Assembly: GCF_000143965.1 (NCBI RefSeq)
Contig: NC_014365.1
Coordinates: forward strand, 3,065,501 to 3,129,500
Length of the DNA stretch: 64,000 nucleotides
Reading direction: 5' to 3'
Source: Desulfarculus baarsii DSM 2075
GTDB lineage: Bacteria > Desulfobacterota > Desulfarculia > Desulfarculales > Desulfarculaceae
The notes under the pieces were generated by a model. The model ran no database searches and was not told the DNA's origin. It saw only the letters and a program-made list of their open reading frames with translations. Position numbers and translations under genes: made by a program. Of the stretch, positions 52,397 to 61,506 are shown in pieces (positions within the stretch are counted from its first letter, which is position 1; each line of letters begins with the position of its first letter).

Positions 52397-53030
52397 TATC
52401 AAACGCAACAAGGAAAACACCGAGGCCGCCCTGCTCGCGGCCGCCGTCCAGACCTTCCAGGAGGTGGGCTACGCCAAGGCCAGGGTCTCGGACATCGTCG
52501 GCCGTTGCGGCTTGTCCCAGGGGACGTTCTATCTCTACTTCAAGTCGAAGGAAGACATCCTGCGGCGGGTGTTGCGCGACTTCATGGAGCAGATGAACCA
52601 GGCCCTCGACGACGTGGACAACATCTTCGACGGCCAGACCAGCCGGGAAGTGCGGGCCAGCCTGAGCGCCTTTCTGGAAAAAGTGCTGCTGGTGCATCAG
52701 CGCAACCTGGGCCCGGCCGAGATCCTCTGGCGCGAGGGCTTTGGCCACGGCGGCGTTTTCGCCGAGCTGCACGCCGAGATTTACGCCTATTTCCTCGAGA
52801 TAGTCCAGGCGCGCATGGCCGAGGCCGTGGGCAAGGGCCTGATCCGCGACGAAAACATCGAGGACGCCTCGGTCTTTCTCATCAGTTTGTTTGAACGAAG
52901 CTCGTTTTACTTCATGATAGTAAAGGGCGCGCCCGACATTCCCCGCCTGGCCGCCAGCATGGCCAGGTTCATCTTGCACGGCCTGCTGCCCGAGTCCAAG
53001 GCCCAACCCGGCAACCACCAAGGCAAGTGA
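52389..53030 (+). CDS. TetR/AcrR family transcriptional regulator
   Basis: A 213-residue TetR-type regulator. 'ALLAAAVQTFQEVGYAKARVSDIVGRCGLSQGTFYLYFKSKEDIL' in family order is the DNA-binding domain near residues 14-58; the rest is a helical ligand-binding domain. An in-frame ATG at 52380 overlaps the -10 box, so ATG 52389 is chosen. Since transcription should begin at about 52387-52389, the mRNA may be leaderless. It probably autorepresses and controls the following exporter operon. Its stop overlaps the exporter start as GTGA. Confidence 0.88.
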   Translation: MSVIKRNKENTEAALLAAAVQTFQEVGYAKARVSDIVGRCGLSQGTFYLYFKSKEDILRRVLRDFMEQMNQALDDVDNIFDGQTSREVRASLSAFLEKVLLVHQRNLGPAEILWREGFGHGGVFAELHAEIYAYFLEIVQARMAEAVGKGLIRDENIEDASVFLISLFERSSFYFMIVKGAPDIPRLAASMARFILHGLLPESKAQPGNHQGK

Positions 53031-56017
53031 CGGCAATGGCAAAGCAAACACCTCCGCGCAAAGTTTCGGCCCTGTCGCTGCATGGCCTGGTCATGCCCGT
53101 GGCCCGCAGGTTCTGGCTGGTGATGGCCATCATCGCCCTTGTCACGGCGGCCTCCGCCTACGGCCTGAGCCTCTTGGTCACCGAAAACGACCTGATGTAC
53201 ATGATGCCCGAACAAAACCAGGCCAAGATCGACTTCCTGGACGCCGAGGAAGACTTTGGCGATTCGGTAGGCATCGTGGTGGCCTTCGGCGCGCCGGGCG
53301 GCATTTATCAGGGCGATTTTCTGCGCCGGGTGGAAGACCTCAGCCGCCAGGCGCTGCAACTGAACACGCGATTGTTGGCCCAAAAACTGCGCGCGGCGGT
53401 GGCCTTGAGCGAGGATCAATCGCTGATGGTGGCCGCCTGGCTGCAAAGCCTGGCCTCGGACCCCAGCTTCGAGCCGGCCGATTTCGGCCAAATGCTGGCC
53501 GACCAGGACGCCACGGCCGAGGGCCTGAGCGATTTCGCCCCGCCGTTTTTGCGCGTTGACGACCCCGAGGAACTGGCGCGCGCCACGGCTGAAATCCTGG
53601 CCCGCAACGCCGGCAAGGCGGCGGCCATCCTGGCCGTGGCCCAGCAAACCACCGACCGCCGGGGCAAGGAAAAAAGCCGCTGGGTCGATCGGGTGGTCGG
53701 CCTGACCCAGACCGAATCGGCCTGGCCCGAGTTCGTCGATCGCCAGCCGCTGCTGGAGTTGCTGGCCGGCTGGGGCGTGGCGTCAAGCCCCGGCCTGGCG
53801 GCGCTGCTGGATAGCGCCCTGGAGCGCGGGGTGAGTGATCCGGCCGCCCTGGCGGCGTTGTTGGCCGACAAGGATGGCCTGGTTAGGGATGGCGCCTCGC
53901 CGGAGGCGGTCGAGGCCCTGGCGGCGGCCCTGAGCCCGGAGCGGGCCCAGGCCTTGCTGGCGGCCATGCGCCAAGCGCCCAAGCAGATCCGCGTGGCCAA
54001 GATGATCGACCTGGACGGCAAGGCCACGCCCGAGGCGGCCCAGAGCCGTCGGCTGGAGCTGCGCCTGAAGTCGTGGAGCTTTTTCAAGGGCGCGCTGCGC
54101 GCGGCCGACGACAAAAGCACGCTGCTGCTGATCCAGACCGCGCCCAACCTGACCAAGGAGTCACGCGAGGAATTGCTGGTCATGGTCAAGCAGTTGATCG
54201 AGCGCGACTTTGGCGAGACCGACTACGGCGTCTATCTGGCCGGCGAATCCATCGTCGATCACCAGATCTCACAATACATGGCCAGCGACATCGCCCGGCT
54301 GTTGCCCATCGTGGTGGCGGTGGTGGCGATATTTTTGTATTTCAGCCTGCGCGGCCTGGCCGGGGTGATCTATCCACTGGCCACGGTGCTGCTCTCGACG
54401 CTGTGGTGCCTGGGCTTCATGGGTTTCGTTGGGCTGCCGGTGTCGATCGTGGGCACGGTGCTGCCGGTGCTATTGGTGGCGGTCGGTTCGGCCTATGGCA
54501 TACATTTCGTGCATTATTTCAACATGATGCGCAACAACGGCCTCTCGCGCGAGGAGGTCGTGCGCCGGGCCATCGACACCACCGGCCTGGGCGTGCTCAT
54601 CGCCGGGTTGACCACCGTGGCCGGTTTCGGCTCGCTGGGGGCCAACGACATCATCGCCCTGCGCGACTTTGGCCTGGCCATCGCCGTGGGCGTGGCCCTG
54701 GCCCTTTTGACCTCGCTGTACATGATCCCGGCGCTTTTGATCAAATTCGGCGCGGGCAAAAAGCCGGCCCGCCCGGCCGACGCGGGCAACGAGGGCGGCG
54801 GCGGGCTTTTTATCCGGTTATCCGACTTTTGCCTGCGCCGGCCGTGGTGGATCGCGGGCTTTTTCGCGGCGGTGCTTTTGGCCTCGGGCGTGGGGCTTTC
54901 GCGGCTGACGGTCGAGATGAACAACATGAATTTCTTCGAACCCGACGCCAAGCTGCGCCAGGACAACGACTTCATCAACCAGCACCTGGCCGGCACGGTG
55001 GGCCTGCGCGCCGTCTTCGACACCGGCCGCGACAACGGCGCGCTGGACCCGGAGCTGCTGGGCGTGCTGGAGCGCCTGGCCCAAGACATCCCCGCCGACA
55101 ATCCCGAGGTGGGCAAGGTCATCAGTGTGGTGGATCTGATCAAAAAAATGAACCAGGCCTTCCATTACAACGACCCGGCCCATTATCGCCTGCCCCGGCC
55201 CGAGGATCTGGAAGGCGCGCGCGACGCCCAGGCCTTGCTTGGCCAATACGTCTTTTACGTCGACAAGTTCGGCCTGGCCGACCGCCGGGCGTTCATCGAC
55301 CAGCAAAAGCGCGTGGCCGTGCTTAGCATCCAGGTGAAAACGGCCTCCAGCTCGGTCAGCAGCCGCATCAACAACTATATCGCCGAAAAGCTGGCCGGGC
55401 CCCTGGGCGAGACCTTGCGCCAAAAGGGCGTCAAGGTCCGCGTCACCGGCATCGGCGCGCTCTACAAAGAGGCCTCCGACCTGCTCATCCGCGGCCAGAT
55501 GTGGTCGGTGGCCTCGTCGATGGCCATAGTGCTGGTGCTGGTGGCCCTGGCCATGCGCTCCATGGGCCACGGGCTGCTGTCGATCCTGCCGCTGAGCGTC
55601 ACGATCATCTTCAACTTCGGCCTGATGGGTTTTCTGGGCATCGCCCTGGACCCGGGCACGGCCATCACCGCCTGCGTGGCCGTGGGCATCGGCGTGGATT
55701 ACTCCATCCACTACCTCAACCGCTATCGCCTTTGCCGCCAGCAGGGCATGGACCACTTCGCCGCGGCCAACGAGACGGCCCAGGGCTCGGGCAAGGCCAT
55801 CGTCATCAACGCCGTGGCCGTGGCGGCGGGCTTTTTGGTGCTGACGTTTTCTTCGTTCGTGCCGCTGTTCAACCTGGGCATCCTCATCGCCCTGACCATG
55901 ATCCTCACCGCGCTGGGCTCGCTGACGCTGGTCCCGGCGCTTCTGACCATCGCCAACCGCAAGCGGGGCTCTGGCCGACCTGCCGCCGAGCCCGCCACGA
56001 AAGGGGTAACGGCATGA
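53027..56017 (+). CDS. MMPL/RND family exporter
   Basis: A 996-residue inner-membrane protein with two homologous halves. Each half has one transmembrane helix (about 27-49 and 605-627), a large periplasmic domain, then a cluster of five helices (about 420-570 and 825-960). The MMPL pattern appears as 'VGSAYGIHFVHYFN' and 'VGIGVDYSIHYLNRYR'. The family exports lipids, hopanoids or drugs using proton motive force. The first periplasmic domain is unusually long and Ala-rich. GTG 53027 (AAGG just upstream, GTGA overlap) is used; ATG 53036 would shorten it by three residues. Downstream LolA-like and outer-membrane genes suggest lipid export to the outer membrane. Confidence 0.9.
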   Translation: MTAMAKQTPPRKVSALSLHGLVMPVARRFWLVMAIIALVTAASAYGLSLLVTENDLMYMMPEQNQAKIDFLDAEEDFGDSVGIVVAFGAPGGIYQGDFLRRVEDLSRQALQLNTRLLAQKLRAAVALSEDQSLMVAAWLQSLASDPSFEPADFGQMLADQDATAEGLSDFAPPFLRVDDPEELARATAEILARNAGKAAAILAVAQQTTDRRGKEKSRWVDRVVGLTQTESAWPEFVDRQPLLELLAGWGVASSPGLAALLDSALERGVSDPAALAALLADKDGLVRDGASPEAVEALAAALSPERAQALLAAMRQAPKQIRVAKMIDLDGKATPEAAQSRRLELRLKSWSFFKGALRAADDKSTLLLIQTAPNLTKESREELLVMVKQLIERDFGETDYGVYLAGESIVDHQISQYMASDIARLLPIVVAVVAIFLYFSLRGLAGVIYPLATVLLSTLWCLGFMGFVGLPVSIVGTVLPVLLVAVGSAYGIHFVHYFNMMRNNGLSREEVVRRAIDTTGLGVLIAGLTTVAGFGSLGANDIIALRDFGLAIAVGVALALLTSLYMIPALLIKFGAGKKPARPADAGNEGGGGLFIRLSDFCLRRPWWIAGFFAAVLLASGVGLSRLTVEMNNMNFFEPDAKLRQDNDFINQHLAGTVGLRAVFDTGRDNGALDPELLGVLERLAQDIPADNPEVGKVISVVDLIKKMNQAFHYNDPAHYRLPRPEDLEGARDAQALLGQYVFYVDKFGLADRRAFIDQQKRVAVLSIQVKTASSSVSSRINNYIAEKLAGPLGETLRQKGVKVRVTGIGALYKEASDLLIRGQMWSVASSMAIVLVLVALAMRSMGHGLLSILPLSVTIIFNFGLMGFLGIALDPGTAITACVAVGIGVDYSIHYLNRYRLCRQQGMDHFAAANETAQGSGKAIVINAVAVAAGFLVLTFSSFVPLFNLGILIALTMILTALGSLTLVPALLTIANRKRGSGRPAAEPATKGVTA

Positions 56018-56826
56018 AAAAGCTGATCTTCGCCCTTTGCGCCCTGGCCTGCCTGATCGGCGGCCAGGCCCTGGCCGCCGAGATCCCGGCCTACGACAAG
56101 GCCAACGAAGCCACTGACGGCCGGCTGATCGCCGACGAGGTCGACCAACGCAACCGGCCCAAGCAAGACCTGATCTCCTTTGCCGTGATGACCCTCAAAT
56201 CCGGCGAAAGCGTCAGCGACACGCGCAAAATCATCATCAAGCAAAAGACCTATGGCGACGTGCAGCGGCTGTTGTTCCGCTTCATCGACTCGCTCAAGCG
56301 CGGCACCACCTTCCTGACCATCGAGCACAAGGACGCCGACAACGAGCAATATCTCTACATTCCCTCCATGGGCCGGCCCCGCCAGGTGGCCACCGCCGAC
56401 CGTCAGAACGACTTCGAGGACACCGACTTCACCAACGAGGAGTTGGGCGGCCGCAAGATCGACGACTACACATACCTGCGGCGCAAGGACGCCAAGCTGC
56501 GCGAGGTGAATACCTACGTCATCGTGGCCACGGCCAAGGACAGCGGCGCGCGCTATCCCAAGTACGTGGCCTGGATCGACCAGCAGAGCCTGGTGCCCTT
56601 GCAGGTCAAGGTCTACAACAAGGACAACAAGCTGCAAAAGGTGCTGGTGGCCGGCGACGTGCGCAAGGTCGGCGGGATTTATCTGCCCTTCACCACCGTG
56701 GGCAAGGATTTGCTGCGCGACCACAGCACCATCGTCAGCGTCAAGGAGGCCAAGACCGACACCGGCCTGGACGAGTTGCTCTTCGATAAGGAAAAGATGG
56801 GCGACGCCTGGAGCGAGTCGTTCTAA
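56014..56826 (+). CDS. LolA-like outer-membrane lipoprotein-sorting protein
   Basis: A 270-residue exported protein. The signal peptide is residues 1-21 ('MKKLIFALCALACLIGGQAL' then AA|E). The mature part matches the lipoprotein-sorting/LolA-like family that accompanies MMPL exporters: 'MTLKSGESVSDTRKIIIKQKTYGD', 'TTFLTIEHKDADNEQYLYIP', 'YLRRKDAKLREVNTYVI' and 'GGIYLPFTTVGKDLL' in typical order. It starts within an ATGA overlap with the exporter. It probably carries a hydrophobic substrate across the periplasm between the exporter and the outer membrane (inference). Confidence 0.8.
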   Translation: MKKLIFALCALACLIGGQALAAEIPAYDKANEATDGRLIADEVDQRNRPKQDLISFAVMTLKSGESVSDTRKIIIKQKTYGDVQRLLFRFIDSLKRGTTFLTIEHKDADNEQYLYIPSMGRPRQVATADRQNDFEDTDFTNEELGGRKIDDYTYLRRKDAKLREVNTYVIVATAKDSGARYPKYVAWIDQQSLVPLQVKVYNKDNKLQKVLVAGDVRKVGGIYLPFTTVGKDLLRDHSTIVSVKEAKTDTGLDELLFDKEKMGDAWSESF

Positions 56827-56851
56827 GCCGGCGAGCGCCCGGAGGTATATC

Positions 56852-58273
56852 ATGGCCAAGCTGCTGAAATCATTGTTATCATTGCTGGCCGTGGCCGCCA
56901 CGGTTCTGGCCCTGCTGGCCGCGCCGGCCTGGGCCGAGGGCGAGGAGCCCGCCGACGAGGACTTGAGCGAGTTGCTAAACGAAGCGCCCGACGCCGCCGG
57001 CCTGGGGCAAGACGAGTCCGGCGGGCCTTGGGGCGTACGCTTCGAGGGCGAGTTGCGGGCCAATGTCTGGTATCAATACGGCGGCGAGCACGAGTGGAAA
57101 ACCACCAACCGGCTCGATCTGCTGGCCGAAAAGCAACTCGATGCGCTCAAGCTGCTGGGCCGGCTCAAGCTCGACTACCAGAACCTGCAACAAGAGCCCG
57201 ACTTCCGCGCCGACCCCCGCGAGCTTTACGGCCAATATCGCCTGCAAGCGAGTTGGTTCAACTATCTGGACCTGACCGCCGGCAAGCGCATCCTCTATTG
57301 GGGCAAGGGCGACGAGATCCGCCCGGTGGACATCGCCAACCCCGAGGACATGACCAGCTATCTGTTCTACCTGAAAAACGAGCGCAAGACCGGCGTGCTG
57401 GGCCTGTTCGCCGACTGGGCCATCAACCGCTTCGTCATCGTCGAGGCCTTTTGGTCGCCATACTTCCAGAAATCGTGGACGCCCGACCTGGGCGACTATT
57501 TCGAGCCCCACGCCCTGCGCGCCCTGCATGACGCCGGCGTTGGCGAGGGCTCGGCCATCGCCCCGGACAGCTTCAGCGACATGGCCTCGGCCGGCGGCCG
57601 GCTCAAGCTCTCGGTGGAGCGCTTCGACATTGGCCTCTACGCCTATCAGGGCTACAGCAACATGCCCACCTACGAGGTCAGCGCCCTGGCCCGGCACCCG
57701 CTCTACGGTCTGCCGATCATCCCCACCCAGGTTTCGCCAAAGTATTATCGCACCACCATGTACGGCCTGGATTTCGAGCGCGCCCTGGGCGATTTCGTCT
57801 TTCGCGGCGAGTTGGCCTGGTTCGCCGACGGCAATCAGGCCAACATCGACTGGGCCCACGACCCCACCCTGCTGCTCAAGCGGCCCAGCGGCGTCGAGGA
57901 GGCCCAAGAGCTGCAATACGTGGCCGGCGTCGACAAAAACGACTTGTTCATCAGGCACTTGTACGTCAACGTACAATACGTCGGCCAGTATATCCTCGAC
58001 TACGAAGACTACTTCACCGAGGACCAGGCCACCCACGGCATGACCCTCTCGACGCACTACTCCATGTTCGACTCCAAGCTGAAGTTCCGCTACTGGCTGG
58101 TCTGCGACTTCACCAACCACACCTATCGCAACCTGCTGGAAGGCACGTACAAGATCAACAACTGGTCGGAGGTCTCGCTGGGCACGATCTTCTACGACGG
58201 CGACGCCGACACGCTCTTTGGCCAATACGACAACAAGGACTACGTTTACACCCAGCTCAAGCTCATCTTCTGA
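56852..58273 (+). CDS. DUF1302-like outer-membrane beta-barrel protein
   Basis: A 473-residue outer-membrane protein. The signal peptide is residues 1-28 (AWA|EG). An acidic stretch (29-52) leads into alternating strands with aromatic girdles, ending '...DYVYTQLKLIF' with a C-terminal Phe, typical of beta-barrels inserted by BAM. 'LYWGKGDEIRPVDIANPEDM' resembles the DUF1302/alginate-porin-like group usually found with MMPL exporters. GGAGG precedes the ATG. It is the last gene of the operon and is followed by a perfect terminator. It may be the outer-membrane end of the export route; substrate unknown. Confidence 0.75.
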   Translation: MAKLLKSLLSLLAVAATVLALLAAPAWAEGEEPADEDLSELLNEAPDAAGLGQDESGGPWGVRFEGELRANVWYQYGGEHEWKTTNRLDLLAEKQLDALKLLGRLKLDYQNLQQEPDFRADPRELYGQYRLQASWFNYLDLTAGKRILYWGKGDEIRPVDIANPEDMTSYLFYLKNERKTGVLGLFADWAINRFVIVEAFWSPYFQKSWTPDLGDYFEPHALRALHDAGVGEGSAIAPDSFSDMASAGGRLKLSVERFDIGLYAYQGYSNMPTYEVSALARHPLYGLPIIPTQVSPKYYRTTMYGLDFERALGDFVFRGELAWFADGNQANIDWAHDPTLLLKRPSGVEEAQELQYVAGVDKNDLFIRHLYVNVQYVGQYILDYEDYFTEDQATHGMTLSTHYSMFDSKLKFRYWLVCDFTNHTYRNLLEGTYKINNWSEVSLGTIFYDGDADTLFGQYDNKDYVYTQLKLIF

Positions 58274-58294
58274 GCGCCCGCGCGGGCGAGGCGA

Positions 58295-58330
58295 AAGCCG
58301 GGGAGCGCGGCCGCGCTCCCCGGCTTTTTT
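58295..58330 (+). terminator. rho-independent terminator of the MMPL operon
   Basis: A perfect palindrome with 16-bp arms (58295-58310 and 58311-58326; core GGGGAGCGCGG) that ends in six Ts. It is the strongest terminator in the window. Confidence 0.92.
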
Positions 58331-58352
58331 CATGCGCGAAGCCGCCCCTGGC

Positions 58353-59351
58353 CTACCTGGCTGGGATATCCGGCACCGTGAACAGGCTGGGGCTTTTGAG
58401 CAAATCGCCCGGCGTGACGAAGTTGGCCTGGGCGTATTGGCCCAGCCAGGCCAGGGCCGAGGTGCGCGGCATCCCCCTGGCCGGCGCGTGGGCCGGGTCC
58501 ACGGCGCGGCGGAGCCTGTCGCCGAACTTGTGCATGATCCCGTCCAGATCGGCGAAGGTCACCGTCGGCCGCGCCTCCCGCCACGCCGCGTCAGGGTCGT
58601 GGCCGAGTTGACGCTGGTACTGGCCCAGGAGCTGGCCCAGCTCGGCGTCGGTGGGCTCGGGTTCGTCGCCCAGGAAACGCGCCTGGCTCACGCCCTTGGT
58701 CAGCCAAGAGCGGGCCGGCGCGGCCTGGGCCAGGGCCAGCAGGCTGCGCGGATGGGCCCCACCGCCCACCGGCGTCGGGGCCTTCAAGCCCAGGCCCCGC
58801 GCGCCCATCGGCGCCGGGCCGGCCTGACGACGCTGGGCCACCTCGATGACGTAGGGATCTTCCAGGGCCGGGTCGGCCTCGTCGTGGCAGCGGAAAACAA
58901 ACTCCGAGCAGATCATGGGCTCCCTCTGCCCGGCCACCAAGCGGGCCAGCAAGGCCAAGCCCTTGCGCAACAGCCCGTCGACCAGCTCCGCCACGATCGG
59001 GGCCTGGGGGATGTTTCTGACGATGGACAACAGCGCCAGCATGAGTATCTGCTCGTAGGCGTAGCGCTGGCCCTGGTCCAGATAGTCGCGGGCCTTTTCC
59101 AGCACGGGCTCCATCGTCTCCGGCCGCGAACTCAGCCGCCGCACCCAGATCTGGCTGCCCTCCACGCTCTGGGCCAGGCCTTGGCGCGCCAAGCCCTGGG
59201 GCAAGGCCTCGCCGACGGTGGCCTGGCCCAGATAAAGCCCGGCGTGGTTGACCTCGGAGTTATCGAAGAGCCTGATGGCCCACGAGATCAAGCCCTCGCC
59301 ACGATAAAGCAGCACGTCGCCCGGGCGCAGCGTTTCCTCGGCAATGGTCAT
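58353..59351 (-). CDS. YiiX-like permuted NlpC/P60 cysteine hydrolase
   Basis: A 332-residue protein of the permuted papain-like (YiiX/YebB-type) superfamily. 'LRPGDVLLYRGEGLISWAIRLFD' and H36 in 'NSEVNHAGLYLG' give the histidine; C148 in 'EPMICSEFVFRC' is the candidate nucleophile. The order His before Cys shows the permutation. Substrates of the family are acyl- or peptide-linked lipids. No signal peptide is visible, so it may be cytoplasmic. GGAG lies 9 nt before ATG 59351. The C-terminal ~150 residues are Pro/Ala-rich and variable. It lies 62 bp after the A-type flavoprotein gene on the same strand. Confidence 0.72.
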   Translation of the reverse strand: MTIAEETLRPGDVLLYRGEGLISWAIRLFDNSEVNHAGLYLGQATVGEALPQGLARQGLAQSVEGSQIWVRRLSSRPETMEPVLEKARDYLDQGQRYAYEQILMLALLSIVRNIPQAPIVAELVDGLLRKGLALLARLVAGQREPMICSEFVFRCHDEADPALEDPYVIEVAQRRQAGPAPMGARGLGLKAPTPVGGGAHPRSLLALAQAAPARSWLTKGVSQARFLGDEPEPTDAELGQLLGQYQRQLGHDPDAAWREARPTVTFADLDGIMHKFGDRLRRAVDPAHAPARGMPRTSALAWLGQYAQANFVTPGDLLKSPSLFTVPDIPAR

Positions 59352-59413
59352 GGCTTTGCTCCACGTAAGGGGTTGCGTCCGCGGGCGACGTCGTCGCGCC
59401 GGGTCACGCCCGG

Positions 59414-60604
59414 TCAGTCGAACTTGGCGGCCAGGCTCCGGCCGTAGTCCAGGCAGCGCTCCAGGGCCGGCTGGTCCGGGTTCCACATCTCGCGCAGGCC
59501 ATCGTCGACCAGCGCGAAGCCAGCCTCTTGCAGGCGGCCGGCGATCAGCTTGACGCTCTCGCCGCTCCAACCGTAGGCCCCGAAAGCGGCGGCCTTTTTG
59601 TTCTTGAACTGCAAGCCGCGGATCATCTCCAGCAGGCCGGCCACGGCGTGCAGCAGGCCCCGGTTCATCGTCGGCGAACCAACGACGATGGCCTTGGAGC
59701 GGAAGACCTCGGTGATGATGTCGTTCCAGTCGCCCCGCGCGCAGTTGCAGACCTTGACCGTCACCCGCTCGTCGGCCTGGCTCAGGCCCTGGGCGATGGC
59801 CTCGGCCATGCGGCGGGTGCCGTTCCACATGGTGTCGTAGATCACCGTGACTTGATTTTCCTGATAATCGGCGGCCCACTTGGCGTATTGATTGACGATC
59901 TGCAAGGGGTCGTCACGCCAGATCACGCCGTGGCTGGGGCAGATCATGTTCACCGGCAGGTTGAAGCCCACCACTTCCTCGATCTTTTTGGCCACCATCT
60001 TGCTGAAGGGCGTGAGGATGTTGGCGTAGTACTTGATGGCCTCTTGATAAAGTTCGCATTGATCGACCAAGTCGTTGAAGGGCCGCTGGGCGGCCACGTG
60101 CTGACCAAAGGCGTCGTTGCTGAAAAGCACGCCGGCCTCGGTCAGGTAGCAGAACATGCTGTCGGGCCAGTGCAGCATGGGGGCCTCGATGAAAACCAGC
60201 TCCATCCGGCCCAGGCTCAGGCGCTGGCCGGTCTTGACCACCTGGAAATTCCAATCGGCGTGATAGTGGCCCTTGAGCGACTTGACGGCGTTGGCCGTGC
60301 AATAAACGGGCTTGTCGGGGATGAGCTTCATCAGGGCGGGCAACGCGCCGCTGTGGTCGGATTCGGCGTGGTTGGCGACGACAAAGTCCAGCTCGTTGAG
60401 GTCGATCTCGCGGCGCAGGTTTTCCACGAACTGATCGCCGAAGGGCCCCCATACGGTGTCGATCAAGGCGGTTTTGCCGTCGCGCACCAGATAGGAGTTA
60501 TAGGTCGAACCGCGTTTGGTGGTGTACTCCTCGCCGTGAAATTTGCGCAGTTCCCAGTCGATCTGGCCGACCCAGCGCACGTTGGGGCAGACATCAAAAG
60601 CCAT
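59414..60604 (-). CDS. A-type flavoprotein (rubredoxin:oxygen oxidoreductase type)
   Basis: A 396-residue cytoplasmic flavodiiron protein that reduces O2 to water or NO to N2O in anaerobes, taking electrons from rubredoxin. Residues 1-245 are a metallo-beta-lactamase-like domain with diiron ligands H79-x-E81-x-D83-H84 ('ANHAESDHSG') and further His/Asp in 'LHWPDSM', 'FSNDAFGQH' and 'PSHGVIW'. Residues 250-396 are a flavodoxin-like FMN domain ('VIYDTMWNGTRRMAEAI', 'SPTMNRGLLHAV'). No C-terminal rubredoxin extension is present. Neighbouring cupin and flavodoxin genes suit an oxidative-stress role. Confidence 0.95.
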   Translation of the reverse strand: MAFDVCPNVRWVGQIDWELRKFHGEEYTTKRGSTYNSYLVRDGKTALIDTVWGPFGDQFVENLRREIDLNELDFVVANHAESDHSGALPALMKLIPDKPVYCTANAVKSLKGHYHADWNFQVVKTGQRLSLGRMELVFIEAPMLHWPDSMFCYLTEAGVLFSNDAFGQHVAAQRPFNDLVDQCELYQEAIKYYANILTPFSKMVAKKIEEVVGFNLPVNMICPSHGVIWRDDPLQIVNQYAKWAADYQENQVTVIYDTMWNGTRRMAEAIAQGLSQADERVTVKVCNCARGDWNDIITEVFRSKAIVVGSPTMNRGLLHAVAGLLEMIRGLQFKNKKAAAFGAYGWSGESVKLIAGRLQEAGFALVDDGLREMWNPDQPALERCLDYGRSLAAKFD

Positions 60605-60666
60605 TGCGAAACCTCCAGTTTTTGCTTGCCTTGCGCTTTTTCCACAGACCAGCCGGCGGCGCGGGC

Positions 60667-60981
60667 TCAGATGGGCGGGGCAATGGTGACCAGGGCGCGC
60701 AGGCGGGTCTTGGCCCGCAGGCCGTGGGGCTCGGCGATGTCGCTGATCAGCACGTCGCCGGCCGCGGCGGGCAGCACGCCGTCCTTGGCCAGAAACTCGC
60801 CCTGGCCCTCCAGGATGACGATGCTCAGTTGCCCCTCGATGTCGTGGGAGTGCACGGGCAGTTCCTGGCCCGGCTCGAAGTTGAAGTTGATGATCTTGAA
60901 GTGAGGCGAATCGTGGACCAGCAGCTTGCTCATGGCCTCGGGCCGGAATTTGCCCTCGGTGAACAGCGCCACGTGTTTCAT
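60667..60981 (-). CDS. cupin domain protein
   Basis: A 104-residue single-domain cupin. 'GQELPVHSHDIEGQLSIVILEGQGEF' carries metal ligands H44 and H46 and the Glu of motif 1. 'AAAGDVLISDIAEPHGLRA' is motif 2 with the second His. AAGGAGG precedes ATG 60981, and a longer in-frame ORF upstream is not used. Small cupins like this often bind metals or small ligands; the function here is unknown. The gap to the A-type flavoprotein is 62 bp on the same strand, so co-transcription is possible. Confidence 0.82.
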   Translation of the reverse strand: MKHVALFTEGKFRPEAMSKLLVHDSPHFKIINFNFEPGQELPVHSHDIEGQLSIVILEGQGEFLAKDGVLPAAAGDVLISDIAEPHGLRAKTRLRALVTIAPPI

Positions 60982-61159
60982 CGGCGGCCTCCTTGCGTTA
61001 AGCGCGTGGGCCGCGCGGGCGGCCCCATCTGCTTTCAGGTTGCAAGATGGCGGCGGGGAAATCAAGCCCAAACCGGCGAAAAAGCAAACGCCCCGCCGGG
61101 CATGGCCGCCCAAGCGAGGCGTCGGTGTTGATCCGGGCGGCCGCGGCCGCGCCGAAATT

Positions 61160-61459
61160 TCAGGAAACCCGCGCCAGATTTGTCCCCACCACCTGGCACA
61201 GCCGCGAGTTCGGCCCCAGCTTGCCCCGGGCCATGCCGTGGGCGGCGCGGTAGTGCTCCCTGGCGGCGCGGCAATCACCTTTCAGTTCTAAGACGATGCC
61301 AAGATTGTTCATGATCTTGACCTGATAGCACTCCAGGCCGATCTGGCGGACCTCCTCCAGGGCTTGCTTGAGCTTGCCCAGCGCCCCGTCCAGGTCGCCG
61401 CTCTGGCAGGCGGCCATGCCGCTGCGATGCAGGTTGATGATTCTTTTGGCTCTGCACAT
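61160..61459 (-). CDS. small TPR-repeat protein
   Basis: A 99-residue protein with about two tetratricopeptide repeats: 'AACQSGDLDGALGKLKQALEEVRQIG' around residues 16-41 and 'IMNNLGIVLELKGDCRAAREHYRAAHGMA' around 49-77, then a short Cys-containing tail. No signal peptide. Such small TPR proteins mediate protein contacts; no partner can be named. It lies between the flavodoxin and cupin genes on the same strand, with GGGAC upstream as a weak ribosome site. Confidence 0.6.
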   Translation of the reverse strand: MCRAKRIINLHRSGMAACQSGDLDGALGKLKQALEEVRQIGLECYQVKIMNNLGIVLELKGDCRAAREHYRAAHGMARGKLGPNSRLCQVVGTNLARVS

Positions 61460-61506
61460 AATGTCCCGTTATATCATGGTGATGGGTTGGCCTGGCCGCT
61501 GGCGGC

